The notes: generated by a model from the sequence alone, not told the origin. Positions 14,763 to 23,653 are shown, counted from the stretch's first letter. The stretch is 27,023 bases of DNA from CABRXV01 sp900754955 (GCA_902475005.1 CABRXV010000023.1:1-27023); one strand, 5' to 3'. Numbers and translations are program-made.

Positions 14763-14796
14763 GTACCCCTCCCAATAAAGGAAGGGTACTGTTTTC
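14763..14796 (+). terminator. Attenuator-like hairpin between the zinc-ribbon gene and the Mo enzyme gene
   Basis: GTACCCCTCC (14763-14772) pairs with GGAAGGGTAC (14780-14789) with one mismatch, then TGTTTTC follows. It lies just before the ribosome binding site of the alpha subunit. It may end part of the transcripts so that the small protein is made in excess, or be an mRNA-processing structure. Confidence 0.55.
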
Positions 14797-14821
14797 GGAA
14801 AGCTACGTGAGAGGAGAGAGG

Positions 14822-17437
14822 ATGGGGAATAACGTAAAGGGCACGCCGATCGTAAAGGGCCTTGGCTTCGACAGCTTCGGCCTCGGCAGCAACGCCTGCA
14901 CGGTCGACGTTGACCGGGAGCAGGACAAGATCATCCGAATCAGACCGCTCCACTTCGACGAGCATCAGACGCCCGAGGAGCTCAACGCCTGGAAGATCGA
15001 GGCGCGCGGCAAGACCTTCGAGCCGGGATTCAAGACGCTGATCTCGCCGCTTTCGCTGTGCTACAAGAAGCGCGTCTACTCGAAGAACCGCATTCCGTAC
15101 CCCATGAAGCGCGTCGACTGGGATCCTCAAGGAGAGCGCAACCCCCAGAATCGCGGCACAAGCGGATACGTGCGCATCAGCTGGGACGAGGCGACCGACC
15201 TCATCGCCGCGGAGATCAAGCGCGTTCAGGAGACTTACGGTCCCGCTTCCGTGTTGCTCGAACTTGACGGCCACGGCGAGACGAAGTGCGTGCACGCGTC
15301 TCACGGATGCCAGAGCCGCATGTTCGACCTCATCGGACGCTACACGCTGCAGATGCGCCAGCCCGACAGCTGGGAAGGTTGGTATTGGGGCGCCAAGCAC
15401 ATCTGGGGCATGGATCCCCTCGGCCAGAACTCCCTGCAGAACAACGTCATTAAGGACATCTCGGAAAACGGCGACGCCGTGCTGTTCTGGGGTTGCGATC
15501 CCGAGACCACGCCGCTCGGCTGGGGCGGCATGATGGCGAGCCGCATTTGCTACTGGTTCACCGAGATCGGCGTGAAGCAGATTCACATCGCGCCTGACGT
15601 GAATTACGCCAATGCGGTTCATGCGGACAAGTGGGTGCCCGTGCTGCCTAACACCGACGCGGCGCTGCAGCTTGCCATCGCCTACACGTGGATCGTCGAG
15701 GACTCCTATGACAAGGAGTACCTCGAAACGCATGCGGTGGGCTTCGAGAACTTCAAGTACTACGTGCTCGGCGGCGAGGACGGTGTGCCGAAGACGCCGA
15801 AGTGGGCCGAGAAGATCTGCGGCGTGCCGAGCTACACCATCAAGGCGCTTGCTCGCTACTGGGCCAAGCATGCGGTGTCGATTGCGCACTGCAACGGCGG
15901 CTCCTACATCCGCTCCTGCTTCGCACACGAGCCTGCACGCCTCGAAGTGGCGTTGCTCGGCATGCAGGGTCTCGGCAAGCCCGGCGCCAATCAGTTCAAG
16001 TTCATGGAGTGGACGCTGTACGGCATCCCCACGGTGACGCCGCTGCCGCCCTCGGTTGAGATTCCCGATCCGAGCCCCGCATACCGCGGATGGTACCGCT
16101 CATTCCCCGACAGCTTCATCCCGAAGACGCTCATTCCCGAAGCCATCATGAATCCACCGGTGAGCTGGTACGGGCATCCGTCGGCCGGCATGCCGCGTGA
16201 GGATCAGTTCAACGGACCGTTCACCTTCCCGCTGGAGGGCAACGAGCGCATCCACATGATCTGGTCTGATACGCCCTGCTGGGAGACGTGCTGGAACGGC
16301 GGCGCCTCCATGCAGGACGCGCTGCGCCACGAGTCGATCGAGTTTGTGATCGTGCAGCATCCCTGGCTTGAGAACGACTGCTACTTCGCCGACATCATCC
16401 TGCCGACCAACACCAAGTTCGAAACCGAAGACATCGGCACCGACGCCGACAACGGCCAGTGGACTCTCGTGTTCTACGAGCAGCAGGCCATCCAGCCCCT
16501 GCTCGACTCCAAGTCGGACATGGAGGCCGTGGGCGAGGTTGCCAAGAAGCTCGAGAAGTACGGCGGGATCTACGAGAACCTCTACGAGCGCTACATGGAG
16601 GGCAAGACCTGCGACGACTTCATCCGAGCTGGCTTCGACAACACGGGCGCAGCGGAGAAGATGACGTTCGAGGAGTTCAAGGAGCGTCAGTACTATGCGT
16701 TCCCCACGCGCGAGGACTGGAAGGAGCTTCCCGCAGGGTTGATTGGGTTCCATGACGATCCCGTGAAGAACCCGCTGTCCACGCCGTCGGGCAAGCTCGA
16801 GTACTACTCGACTTCGCTCGCGCAGCACTTCCCCGATGACAAGGAGCGCGGCCCCATTCCCCATTGGGTCGATGAGGGCGCAGGGCATCAGGAGCGCCAG
16901 TACCTCGAGCGTGGCCGCAAGTACCCGTTCCTGCTCGTATCGAACCATCCGCGTTGGCGCGTGCACGCCAACCATGACGACGTCACCTGGTTCCGCGAGA
17001 TGGAAGAGTACGTGAAGGTGACGGGTCCCGACGGCTACAAGTACGAACCCGTGTGGGTGAATCCGATCGACGCCGGCAAGCTCGGACTTGAGACGGGCGA
17101 CATCGTGAAGATCTACAACGAGCGCGGCGCGGTGCTCGGCGGCGTTCGCGTAACCGAGCGCATCATGCCCGGTGCGATCTCGCAGGATCACGGTGCGCGT
17201 GTCGATGGCATCGTTTTGGGACGCGGCGGTCTGGACCGCGGCGGCGCCAACAACCTGATTGCGCCGACGGCGACCACGTCGAGTCATGCTGCCGGCGAGG
17301 TGACGGGCGGCTTCCTCGTGAACATCGAGAAGGTTGACGTGTTCAAGCTGGCGGAAGAGTACCCCGAGGCGTTTGCGCGCGACTACGACCCCGACTGCGG
17401 TCTGATCGCATCGTCCCGTCTTGCGGAGGAGGAGTAG
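14822..17437 (+). CDS. Pyrogallol transhydroxylase-like molybdoenzyme, alpha subunit
   Basis: This 871-aa protein matches the large subunit of pyrogallol:phloroglucinol hydroxytransferase (TthL, about 875 aa), a non-redox Mo enzyme that moves a hydroxyl group on a polyphenol ring. As in TthL there is no N-terminal 4Fe-4S motif. Shared-type segments include WKIEARGKTFEP, IPYPMKR, YVRISWDEATD, then QPDSWEGWYWG near residues 180-190. There Ser183 and Asp182 sit where TthL has its Mo-ligating Ser and catalytic Asp. His151 in LDGHGETK is a candidate for the active-site His. WGCDPETTPLGW and the C-terminal LVSNHPRWRVHANHDD also fit. No signal peptide, so cytoplasmic. ATG 14822 follows AGGAGAGAG; a GTG at 14807 is possible. 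The beta gene starts 2 nt after the stop. Substrate may be pyrogallol, gallate or another polyphenol. Confidence 0.88.
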   Translation: MGNNVKGTPIVKGLGFDSFGLGSNACTVDVDREQDKIIRIRPLHFDEHQTPEELNAWKIEARGKTFEPGFKTLISPLSLCYKKRVYSKNRIPYPMKRVDWDPQGERNPQNRGTSGYVRISWDEATDLIAAEIKRVQETYGPASVLLELDGHGETKCVHASHGCQSRMFDLIGRYTLQMRQPDSWEGWYWGAKHIWGMDPLGQNSLQNNVIKDISENGDAVLFWGCDPETTPLGWGGMMASRICYWFTEIGVKQIHIAPDVNYANAVHADKWVPVLPNTDAALQLAIAYTWIVEDSYDKEYLETHAVGFENFKYYVLGGEDGVPKTPKWAEKICGVPSYTIKALARYWAKHAVSIAHCNGGSYIRSCFAHEPARLEVALLGMQGLGKPGANQFKFMEWTLYGIPTVTPLPPSVEIPDPSPAYRGWYRSFPDSFIPKTLIPEAIMNPPVSWYGHPSAGMPREDQFNGPFTFPLEGNERIHMIWSDTPCWETCWNGGASMQDALRHESIEFVIVQHPWLENDCYFADIILPTNTKFETEDIGTDADNGQWTLVFYEQQAIQPLLDSKSDMEAVGEVAKKLEKYGGIYENLYERYMEGKTCDDFIRAGFDNTGAAEKMTFEEFKERQYYAFPTREDWKELPAGLIGFHDDPVKNPLSTPSGKLEYYSTSLAQHFPDDKERGPIPHWVDEGAGHQERQYLERGRKYPFLLVSNHPRWRVHANHDDVTWFREMEEYVKVTGPDGYKYEPVWVNPIDAGKLGLETGDIVKIYNERGAVLGGVRVTERIMPGAISQDHGARVDGIVLGRGGLDRGGANNLIAPTATTSSHAAGEVTGGFLVNIEKVDVFKLAEEYPEAFARDYDPDCGLIASSRLAEEE

Positions 17438-17439
17438 AC

Positions 17440-18264
17440 ATGGGCAAGGTGTTTGTTTTCGACGTCCTGAAATGCAGCGGTTGCCGCAACTGCCAGATCG
17501 CCTGCAAGGACGAGCATGTCGACAATGACTGGTCTCCGTACGCGAAGCCGCAGCCCGATACGGGTCAGTTCTGGACGCGCATCGAGGAGCGCGTGCGGGG
17601 ACAGGTGCCGAAGGTGAAGGTCTCCTACGTACTGCACATGTGCCAGCACTGCGATGACGCGCCGTGCATGAAGGCGGCTCCCGGGGCGGTCTACAAGCGC
17701 GATGACGGTCTGGTGATCATCGATCCCGAGAAGGCGCAGGGACGCGAGGAGCTTGTCAAAGCGTGCCCGTATGGCGCGATCTGGTGGAACGAGGAGCTCG
17801 CCATTCCCCAGAAGTGCACGGGATGCGCGCATCTGGTTGATGCGGGCGAGATTCCCCACTGCGTGGACGTGTGCTCGCATGACGCGATCCGCTTCGGCGA
17901 CGAGAGGGAGTTCGCTGACGAGCTGGCTGCCGCAGGCTATCTCAAGCCCGAGCGGGGCGATCAGGACCGACCGCGCGTCTACTACCTCAATCTTCCCAAG
18001 CGTTTTCTTGCGGGCATCGTGATCGACCCCGAGGAAGACGAGGTGATCATCGGCGCGAAGGTGACGGCTCAGAACGATTCGACCGGTGAGGTGCTTGTCA
18101 CCGAGACCGACGAGTTCGGCGACTTCTGGTTCAACCAGGTCGACGCCAGCGATTGGCACGTGTACGTCGAGGCCGACGGGTTCATGACGCGCGTATTCGA
18201 GTCGAGTACGAAGGAAGAGGATCGGAACATGGGTCCTTTGGAGATGTATCGGAGTCGCTTGTGA
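17440..18264 (+). CDS. Pyrogallol transhydroxylase-like iron-sulfur beta subunit
   Basis: The 274-aa product equals the length of the small subunit TthS. It has DmsB-like Cys motifs: CSGCRNCQIAC near residues 12-22, CQHCDDAPC near 68-76 followed by CPYG, and CTGCAHLVDAGEIPHCVDVC near 127-146. These would bind three 4Fe-4S clusters. Residues from about 187 on (FLAGIVIDPEEDEVIIGAKV...GDFWFNQV) form a carboxypeptidase-regulatory-like or transthyretin-like beta domain, a hallmark of the TthS type and absent from ordinary DmsB proteins. A GGAGGAGGAG site precedes the ATG. In the transhydroxylase the clusters do not drive net redox chemistry; whether that holds here is untested. Confidence 0.9.
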   Translation: MGKVFVFDVLKCSGCRNCQIACKDEHVDNDWSPYAKPQPDTGQFWTRIEERVRGQVPKVKVSYVLHMCQHCDDAPCMKAAPGAVYKRDDGLVIIDPEKAQGREELVKACPYGAIWWNEELAIPQKCTGCAHLVDAGEIPHCVDVCSHDAIRFGDEREFADELAAAGYLKPERGDQDRPRVYYLNLPKRFLAGIVIDPEEDEVIIGAKVTAQNDSTGEVLVTETDEFGDFWFNQVDASDWHVYVEADGFMTRVFESSTKEEDRNMGPLEMYRSRL

Positions 18265-18340
18265 GGGGGTGCATGCGCGGAAGCTCAAAGTGAGGGGTCT
18301 CACGTAAGGGAATTGCATCGGTTAGTTTTAGGAGGAAACA

Positions 18341-19795
18341 ATGGTGCAAGAAGCAATCGCGACTGCAAAGGAGCAGTCGGTCAAGTTTTTCAGCAGGGAG
18401 GGCTTTCTCAATAAGCGCGGCGTCGGCTTCGTTCTGGGTGCTGCGATTCTGATCGTCGCCATGTGCATCCCGGGGTCGGAGGCAATCTCCCGCCAGGGCA
18501 TCATGGGCATCGCTTCGCTGCTGTTCGCAGTGGTGTTCTGGGTATGCGGCACGCTGCCGTTGGGCGTGTCGGGCATCTTGGCTCTGATCATCGCCGTTCT
18601 GACGGGCGCAGCAGATATGAAATCCGCTTTCGGCGCGTTCGGCGGCTCGACGGTGTGGTTCATCGTGGCGATCTTCTCGCTGCCTGCGTTGCTCATGAAG
18701 ACGCAGTGGCCCGTTCGCCTGATCAACAAGCTGCTCAAGTTCACGGGTGACAGCTCCGAGAAGCTCATCCTCGTGTTCATGTCCTGCACGGCTCTCGTGT
18801 CCACGATCATGTCCGACACGGCCGCTGTGGTTTTGTTCCTCGGCATCGCCTTCGTCATCCTTCGTGCGGTTGGCGCGACGCCTGGCAGCTCCAACTTCGG
18901 CAAGGCCCTCATGATCGCCATCCCCATCGGCGCGGTCATCGGCGGCGTCGTGACCCCCGCGGGCAGCACGTTCAACGTGCTCGCCAACGGCATGATGGAG
19001 CAGATGGTCGGCTACAACATCTCGTTCCTGAACTGGATCATCATCGGCCTGCCCGTCGCTATCGTGTGCGTGCCGCTGTGCTGGTTCTCGATCGTCAAGA
19101 TCCTCAAGCCCGAGCCCATCGCCAAGGTCGGCTTCGACAACCTGCGCCAGGCGGGTCAGGACGCTGGCAAGCCCACGGGTTTTGAGATCCGCGCCCTCAT
19201 CATGATCGTTGCGCTTCCTGTTCTGTGGATTCTCGGCAGCTTCATCCCCGTGCTCAACACCACGACGGTCGCCATCATCGGTCTGGGCATCATGTTCATT
19301 CCGGGTCTCGACCTTCTGAAGTGGGACGAGTTCGTCAAGCAGGTTCCTTGGACGGTCATCCTCATGATGGGCTCCGTCATGTCGCTCGGCGATATCGTCA
19401 ACGCAACGGGCGGCGCGCAGTTCGTCACCGACCTGTTCCTCGGCACGGGTGTTGCTTCACTCGACTTCACGATGTTCCTGCTCGTGTGTGTCATCGTGGT
19501 GTACCTGCTCCATACGGTCGCTCCCGCGGGTGCCGCCATCCTGAGCCTGTTCCTGCCCATCATGGTGGGCGTGTGCCAGTCGGTCGGCATTTCTCCTGCG
19601 GTTCCGACGGTCCTGCTTGCGTTCATCGTCGCTGGCAACTTCATTCTGCCGGTTAACCCCACGGTCATCATCACCTACGGCGAGGGTTACTTCACCGCAG
19701 GCGATATGGCCAAGTCGGGAACCATCCCGGCGATCATCTTCTGCGTCGCGATGGTGCTCTGGGTTCCGTTCATCGTAGGCGTGCTGGGCATCTAG
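18341..19795 (+). CDS. DASS/SLC13-type anion transporter
   Basis: The 484-aa product is a membrane carrier with about 12 hydrophobic segments. It fits the divalent anion:Na+ symporter family: TPAGSTFNVLANG in the first half and GNFILPVNPTVIITYGEG in the second occupy the places of the two substrate/Na+ loops. ALVSTIMSDTAAVV is a matching helix-loop. AGGAGGAAACA precedes the ATG. The gene follows the transhydroxylase-like subunits after 76 nt and likely imports an anionic substrate such as an aromatic or dicarboxylic acid. Import of gallate-like acid would fit its neighbours, but this is inference. Confidence 0.85.
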   Translation: MVQEAIATAKEQSVKFFSREGFLNKRGVGFVLGAAILIVAMCIPGSEAISRQGIMGIASLLFAVVFWVCGTLPLGVSGILALIIAVLTGAADMKSAFGAFGGSTVWFIVAIFSLPALLMKTQWPVRLINKLLKFTGDSSEKLILVFMSCTALVSTIMSDTAAVVLFLGIAFVILRAVGATPGSSNFGKALMIAIPIGAVIGGVVTPAGSTFNVLANGMMEQMVGYNISFLNWIIIGLPVAIVCVPLCWFSIVKILKPEPIAKVGFDNLRQAGQDAGKPTGFEIRALIMIVALPVLWILGSFIPVLNTTTVAIIGLGIMFIPGLDLLKWDEFVKQVPWTVILMMGSVMSLGDIVNATGGAQFVTDLFLGTGVASLDFTMFLLVCVIVVYLLHTVAPAGAAILSLFLPIMVGVCQSVGISPAVPTVLLAFIVAGNFILPVNPTVIITYGEGYFTAGDMAKSGTIPAIIFCVAMVLWVPFIVGVLGI

Positions 19796-19822
19796 CCGTC
19801 TCGGTCGCATCTGACTGATTCA

Positions 19823-19864
19823 ATCGGGCTTTCCGGTCTGCGGGAGCAGGCTGGAAAGCCCGAT
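19823..19864 (+). terminator. Terminator-like hairpin after the anion transporter
   Basis: ATCGGGCTTTCC (19823-19834) pairs perfectly with GGAAAGCCCGAT (19853-19864). The tail CTGTTCTG is only weakly T-rich. It separates the anion transporter from the MFS gene, which may therefore have its own promoter or depend on read-through. Confidence 0.65.
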
Positions 19865-19915
19865 CTGTTCTGCAACTGTTCGCTGTGTTGACTCAAGTGG
19901 GGAGATGAATGCCTC

Positions 19916-21145
19916 GTGAACAAACAATTCAAGTACCAAAACTATGTGGCGGTTTCCGTCATTCTGACGCTCGTTGGAATTGCTGTGGCGCTGGGGCAGT
20001 TCAAGATCCCCTCGATCATGCCCGCCATCATGGAGCGTTTCAGCATGGATCTGGGATCCGCTTCGATGCTCATGTCGGTATTCACGCTTGCCGGCATCTT
20101 TCTGTCTCTGCCGACGGGTTTTCTTGCGCGGCGGTTCGGCGCCAAGAACATGGTGATGGCTTCGGTCGGCGTCATGGTTGTGGGCACGTTGATCGGGATG
20201 CTCGCGACGTCGGGCAGCGTACTGGTGCTGTCGCGTGCGGTTGAAGGCGTCGCTCTCGTGTTCTGCAGTGTGAGTGCGCCGTTGGTGCTGAGGAAATACG
20301 TCGCTCCCGACAAGGTAGGCTTCGCGAGCGGCATCTGGTCTCTCTGGTTCTCGCTCGGCTCCTTCTTTGGCGGCGTGCTGACGCCGGTGTTTTTCGAGGC
20401 TCTTGACTACCGGGGGACGTGGATCGCGTTCGCGGCGATCGTCCTTGCCGCTGGGTTGCTGCTGCTCTTTTTCCTGAGGCCGTTCTCGGGAGGGCGCTTC
20501 TTCGAGTCGATCGAAAAGGCAGCGGGGGAGATCGGGCCCGCTTCTGTCTCGCGCGCTGATGCGGGCACGGGCACGGGCCGTAAGAAGCTCTTCACCCGCA
20601 ACGTCGTCTTGGTTCTTCTGGGTTTCCTTTCATTCAACATCGTGCTCATCTCCTTCCTCTCGTTTAGTCCGACGTTTCTGCAGGAGGAGGGAATGGATCC
20701 TGTCTTGGCGGGCTTTGCGAGCACGCTTCCCATGCTCATTGCCATCGTGAGCTCGCCAGTGTTCGGTTTCTTGGCAGACAAGACGAAGCGCTACAAGATT
20801 CTCATGGCGCTGTCGATGGTGGTTCTCGGGCCTTGTGCGTGTGTTCTCCTCACGAGCAGCGGGCCGACGCTCTGGGTGGCCGCCTGCGTTATGGGTGTGA
20901 TCGGGCTTGGCGCGCCGCCCATGTTCCTCATCATGTATCCGGCCGTCGTCGAGAACAAGGAGCTGATGCCCATCGCCATGGGTTTTCTCGTCATGACGCA
21001 GAGCCTCGGTCAGTTCATCGGCTCATCTGTCATGCCGTTCATCATTGAGTCGGGATGGATGGCGGCGGGCGTGTTTGTCACGGTGGTCGGTCTGGCGGGG
21101 ACGGCTCTTCTCCTGCTTGTGAAATCGGATGCGATAAGGGATTGA
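19916..21145 (+). CDS. MFS transporter
   Basis: The 409-aa product has about 12 hydrophobic segments and the MFS signature between TM2 and TM3 (GFLARRFGAKNMVMA), with a related GFLADKTKRYKILMA in the second half. A charged loop with GTGTGRKK near residue 220 separates the halves. The start is GTG at 19916 with a GGGGAGATG site some nucleotides upstream. As the last gene of the aromatic locus it could export a product or import a second substrate; MFS carriers are typical neighbours of dehydroxylase-type molybdoenzymes in Eggerthellaceae. The transported compound is unknown. Confidence 0.88.
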   Translation: MNKQFKYQNYVAVSVILTLVGIAVALGQFKIPSIMPAIMERFSMDLGSASMLMSVFTLAGIFLSLPTGFLARRFGAKNMVMASVGVMVVGTLIGMLATSGSVLVLSRAVEGVALVFCSVSAPLVLRKYVAPDKVGFASGIWSLWFSLGSFFGGVLTPVFFEALDYRGTWIAFAAIVLAAGLLLLFFLRPFSGGRFFESIEKAAGEIGPASVSRADAGTGTGRKKLFTRNVVLVLLGFLSFNIVLISFLSFSPTFLQEEGMDPVLAGFASTLPMLIAIVSSPVFGFLADKTKRYKILMALSMVVLGPCACVLLTSSGPTLWVAACVMGVIGLGAPPMFLIMYPAVVENKELMPIAMGFLVMTQSLGQFIGSSVMPFIIESGWMAAGVFVTVVGLAGTALLLLVKSDAIRD

Positions 21146-21154
21146 TGCGGGCGA

Positions 21155-21187
21155 ATCGGCGGGACGCTGCACCGCGGGCCCGCCGAT
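21155..21187 (+). terminator. Hairpin after the MFS gene
   Basis: ATCGGCGGG (21155-21163) pairs with CCCGCCGAT (21179-21187) just after the MFS stop codon. There is no U-tract. It likely marks the end of the transhydroxylase-transporter transcript. Confidence 0.5.
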
Positions 21188-21263
21188 CAGCTGGCGCGTG
21201 CGAGAGCGTTCCGCTCCTTCCGCCCCTCTGTTAACCGCATTGTTAAATCTTCCCACGCGTCCG

Positions 21264-21291
21264 TTGGCATGCGCGCCCGTTATGCTAAAGT
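21264..21291 (+). promoter_or_regulatory. Candidate promoter in the leader of the sodium:solute symporter
   Basis: TTGGCA (21264-21269) and TAAAGT (21286-21291) are 16 nt apart. A start near 21298 would give an untranslated or leader region of about 395 nt before the symporter ATG at 21694. Confidence 0.35.
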
Positions 21292-21298
21292 AAGCGCC

Positions 21299-21475
21299 AT
21301 GTTCCGCACGGATGGACATATCGCGCATTTCGAGGCTGTAGCTCACGCTGTGATGAGCGAGCATTTCGCTATGCAGTGTCGTGGCGCACGCCAGCATGCC
21401 GCTGCGGGTATGCGTTCGGCGCAGCAGCCGCTCGGCGCATCCTTCTCCACTTCCTATTATTATCGATACTTGTAG
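21299..21475 (+). CDS. Possible short leader ORF ending in tyrosine codons
   Basis: A 58-codon frame from ATG 21299 ends with codons for Ser-Tyr-Tyr-Tyr-Arg-Tyr-Leu before TAG. No ribosome binding site is seen. Immediately after it, AGCAC (overlapping the stop) can pair with GTGCT, followed by seven Ts around 21502-21510. The geometry recalls peptide-dependent attenuation, but the ORF may be chance. Confidence 0.25.
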   Translation: MFRTDGHIAHFEAVAHAVMSEHFAMQCRGARQHAAAGMRSAQQPLGASFSTSYYYRYL

Positions 21476-21512
21476 CACACGGGATTTCAAACTGGGTGCT
21501 CTTTTTTTGCAC
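21473..21512 (+). terminator. Weak hairpin followed by a T7 tract in the symporter leader
   Basis: AGCAC just at the end of the short ORF pairs with GTGCT directly before C and seven Ts. The stem is short (5 bp), but the U-run is the strongest on the plus strand between the MFS and symporter genes. The rest of this gap (21513-21693) shows no clear element apart from the AAGAGAAGG ribosome binding site. Confidence 0.4.
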
Positions 21513-21693
21513 TCCCGTTTGCGATGTCGTGTGCGCCTCCGCCCCTTCATCGGGTGAGGCTTTCCGCTGCCGAAACCGCGTGGTTTCCGGCAGCATCCTG
21601 GTGAGCGTCGGCCGCGTTTCGGCCCTGTCATCTGCAGCATTCCCGTTGAAGGCCCTTGCATCTGTTCGTGTAGACGAGAAGAAGAGAAGGACC

Positions 21694-23301
21694 ATGATCG
21701 AGAAGATTCTTCTGGTGTTGATATTCGTCGGCGTGGCGGTCGGCGTAGGAATTTACTGCCGCCGCTCGACCTCCACCGTCGACGGCTTCATTTTGGGCGG
21801 GCGCAACGTCGGACCGTGGATGAGTGCGTTCGCGTACGGTACGAGCTACTTCTCCGCGGTGGTGTTCGTGGGCTACGCGGGACAGTTCGGCTTCAAGTAC
21901 GGCATCGCCGCCGTATGGGCGGGCATCGGCAACGCCATTCTGGGGTCGCTCCTCGCCTGGTGGGTGCTCGGTCCGCGCACACGCGAGATGACGCACCGCC
22001 TCGGCGCGCAGACTATGCCCGAGTTCTTCGGCGAGCGCTTCAAGTCGAAGGGGCTGCGCATTGCGGCTGCGGCGATCATCTTCGTGTTCCTCATCCCGTA
22101 CACGGCGTCGGTGTACAACGGGCTATCGCGCCTGTTCGGCATGGCGTTCGGCTTGCCCTACGACGTGTGCGTGATCGGCATGGCGGTGGTCACCTGCATT
22201 TACGTGGTCGTCGGCGGCTACATGGCCACGGTCATGAACGACTTCATTCAGGGCATCGTGATGCTCGTCGGCATCGTGGCGGTCATCGCCGCGGTGCTTG
22301 CGGGCAACGGCGGCTTCGCGGAGTCGATCATTCAGCTGTCGCAGATTCCTGCTGAGGGCACGGCGCTCGAAGGAGCGTTCGTGAGCATGCTCGGACCCGA
22401 CCTGTTCAACCTGCTCGGCGTTGTGGTGCTCACGAGCCTCGGCACGTGGGGCCTACCGCAGATGGTGCAGAAGTTTTACGCCATCAAAAGCGGTCCTGCG
22501 GTGAAGCAGGGCGCCATCATCTCCACGCTGTTCGCGTTTGTGGTCGCGGGCGGCTCGTACTTCCTCGGCGGGTTCGGGCGCCTCTACAGCGACCAGATCG
22601 AGTACACCGCTGACGGCACGCCCGTGTACGATTCCATCATCCCCACGATGCTCTCGTCGCTGCCCGACATTCTCATCGGCATCGTGATCGTGCTTGTGCT
22701 GTCTGCCTCGATGTCGACGTTGTCGTCGCTTGTGCTCACGTCGTCCTCCACGCTGACCATCGACGTAATCAAGGGCAACATCGTCAAAAACATGTCCGAG
22801 AAGAAGCAGCTGACGTACATGCGCGTGCTGCTCGTGGCGTTCATTGTGATATCGGCGGCGCTCGCGCTTGTGCAGTACCACTCGAGCATCGTGTTCATCG
22901 CGCAGCTCATGTCGTACTCGTGGGGCGCGCTTGCAGGCGCCTTCCTCGGGCCATTCCTCTGGGGTCTGTACTCGGGGCGCATCTCGAAAGCCGCCGTGTG
23001 GTGCTCGTTTATCGTGGGCGTGGGTCTCACCGTAGTGAACATGGGCCTCGGCTTCATCGGCACACCGCTCATCGCGTCGCCCATTAACTGCGGTGCGCTG
23101 TGCATGCTGCTGTCGCTCGTGATCGTGCCAGTGGTGAGCCTGTTTACGAAGGCGGTGCCGTTCGCGGTGAACCCGCCGAGCGTGCAAGGCGCCATCGATC
23201 GCGAGTACCAGCATGAGCTCGACACCGAGGAGCATCTCGAGAAGCCGTTCGAGCGCGCGATGCAGAAGCAGAAGGAGACGATTTCGACGGACGCGCAATA
23301 G
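21694..23301 (+). CDS. Sodium:solute symporter (SSS family)
   Basis: The 535-aa product has about 13 hydrophobic segments. DGFILGGRNVGPWMSAFAYG at residues 30-49 is the SSS TM1-TM2 motif. GAQTMPEFFGERF follows near 106, then TSLGTWGLPQMVQKFYAI, and ASMSTLSSLVLTSSSTLTIDV, a helix that binds the second Na+ in this family. The C-terminal tail is hydrophilic and charged. The ATG at 21694 follows AAGAGAAGG; an in-frame start at 21376 adds about 106 residues of non-family sequence and is rejected. Substrate cannot be read from sequence; SSS proteins carry amino acids, sugars, organic acids or vitamins. Confidence 0.9.
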   Translation: MIEKILLVLIFVGVAVGVGIYCRRSTSTVDGFILGGRNVGPWMSAFAYGTSYFSAVVFVGYAGQFGFKYGIAAVWAGIGNAILGSLLAWWVLGPRTREMTHRLGAQTMPEFFGERFKSKGLRIAAAAIIFVFLIPYTASVYNGLSRLFGMAFGLPYDVCVIGMAVVTCIYVVVGGYMATVMNDFIQGIVMLVGIVAVIAAVLAGNGGFAESIIQLSQIPAEGTALEGAFVSMLGPDLFNLLGVVVLTSLGTWGLPQMVQKFYAIKSGPAVKQGAIISTLFAFVVAGGSYFLGGFGRLYSDQIEYTADGTPVYDSIIPTMLSSLPDILIGIVIVLVLSASMSTLSSLVLTSSSTLTIDVIKGNIVKNMSEKKQLTYMRVLLVAFIVISAALALVQYHSSIVFIAQLMSYSWGALAGAFLGPFLWGLYSGRISKAAVWCSFIVGVGLTVVNMGLGFIGTPLIASPINCGALCMLLSLVIVPVVSLFTKAVPFAVNPPSVQGAIDREYQHELDTEEHLEKPFERAMQKQKETISTDAQ

Positions 23302-23499
23302 AGCGCGGACGCGAGAAAAAGCTGCGGGCGTTGCGGGTGCGGCGGGATAGCTGCGTCGTGGGCGCTGCGGATGCGATTGACGCGTCGGGGCGGCTGTGGA
23401 GATTGCGGATGCAGCGAACGCACCGGGGCGGCTGTGGCGCGGCGCAACGCGGCTTCGACACCGTGCAATAGGGCGCGAACACCGAGTTGCGCCCGTTCC

Positions 23500-23632
23500 G
23501 ACCACTTTTGGAAAATTCCGGTCTCAAATCGCTCTTCTCGGCCTCAAAACAGGCAATTCGGGCCGAGAAGAGCCGATGGAGACCACTTTTACGTGTTTTC
23601 AGGCCGAGAAGGCTCGTTTCAGACCATTTTGT
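23500..23632. repeat. Intergenic palindromic repeat element, REP-like
   Basis: GCTCTTCTCGGCC (23531-23543) and GGCCGAGAAGAGC (23561-23573) form a perfect 13-bp inverted repeat. GGCCGAGAAGGC appears again at about 23602-23613. The motif GACCACTTTT occurs at 23500-23509 and 23581-23590, and a variant GACCATTTTG at 23622-23631. The shared, interleaved motifs suggest a dispersed intergenic repeat rather than a gene. Confidence 0.6.
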
Positions 23633-23653
23633 TTGTGAGGTTTCGCGCTCAGC

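Noticed and set aside
21376..21693. N-terminal extension of the sodium:solute symporter
   Set aside because: The extra 106 codons carry no family sequence, and a good ribosome binding site lies just before ATG 21694.
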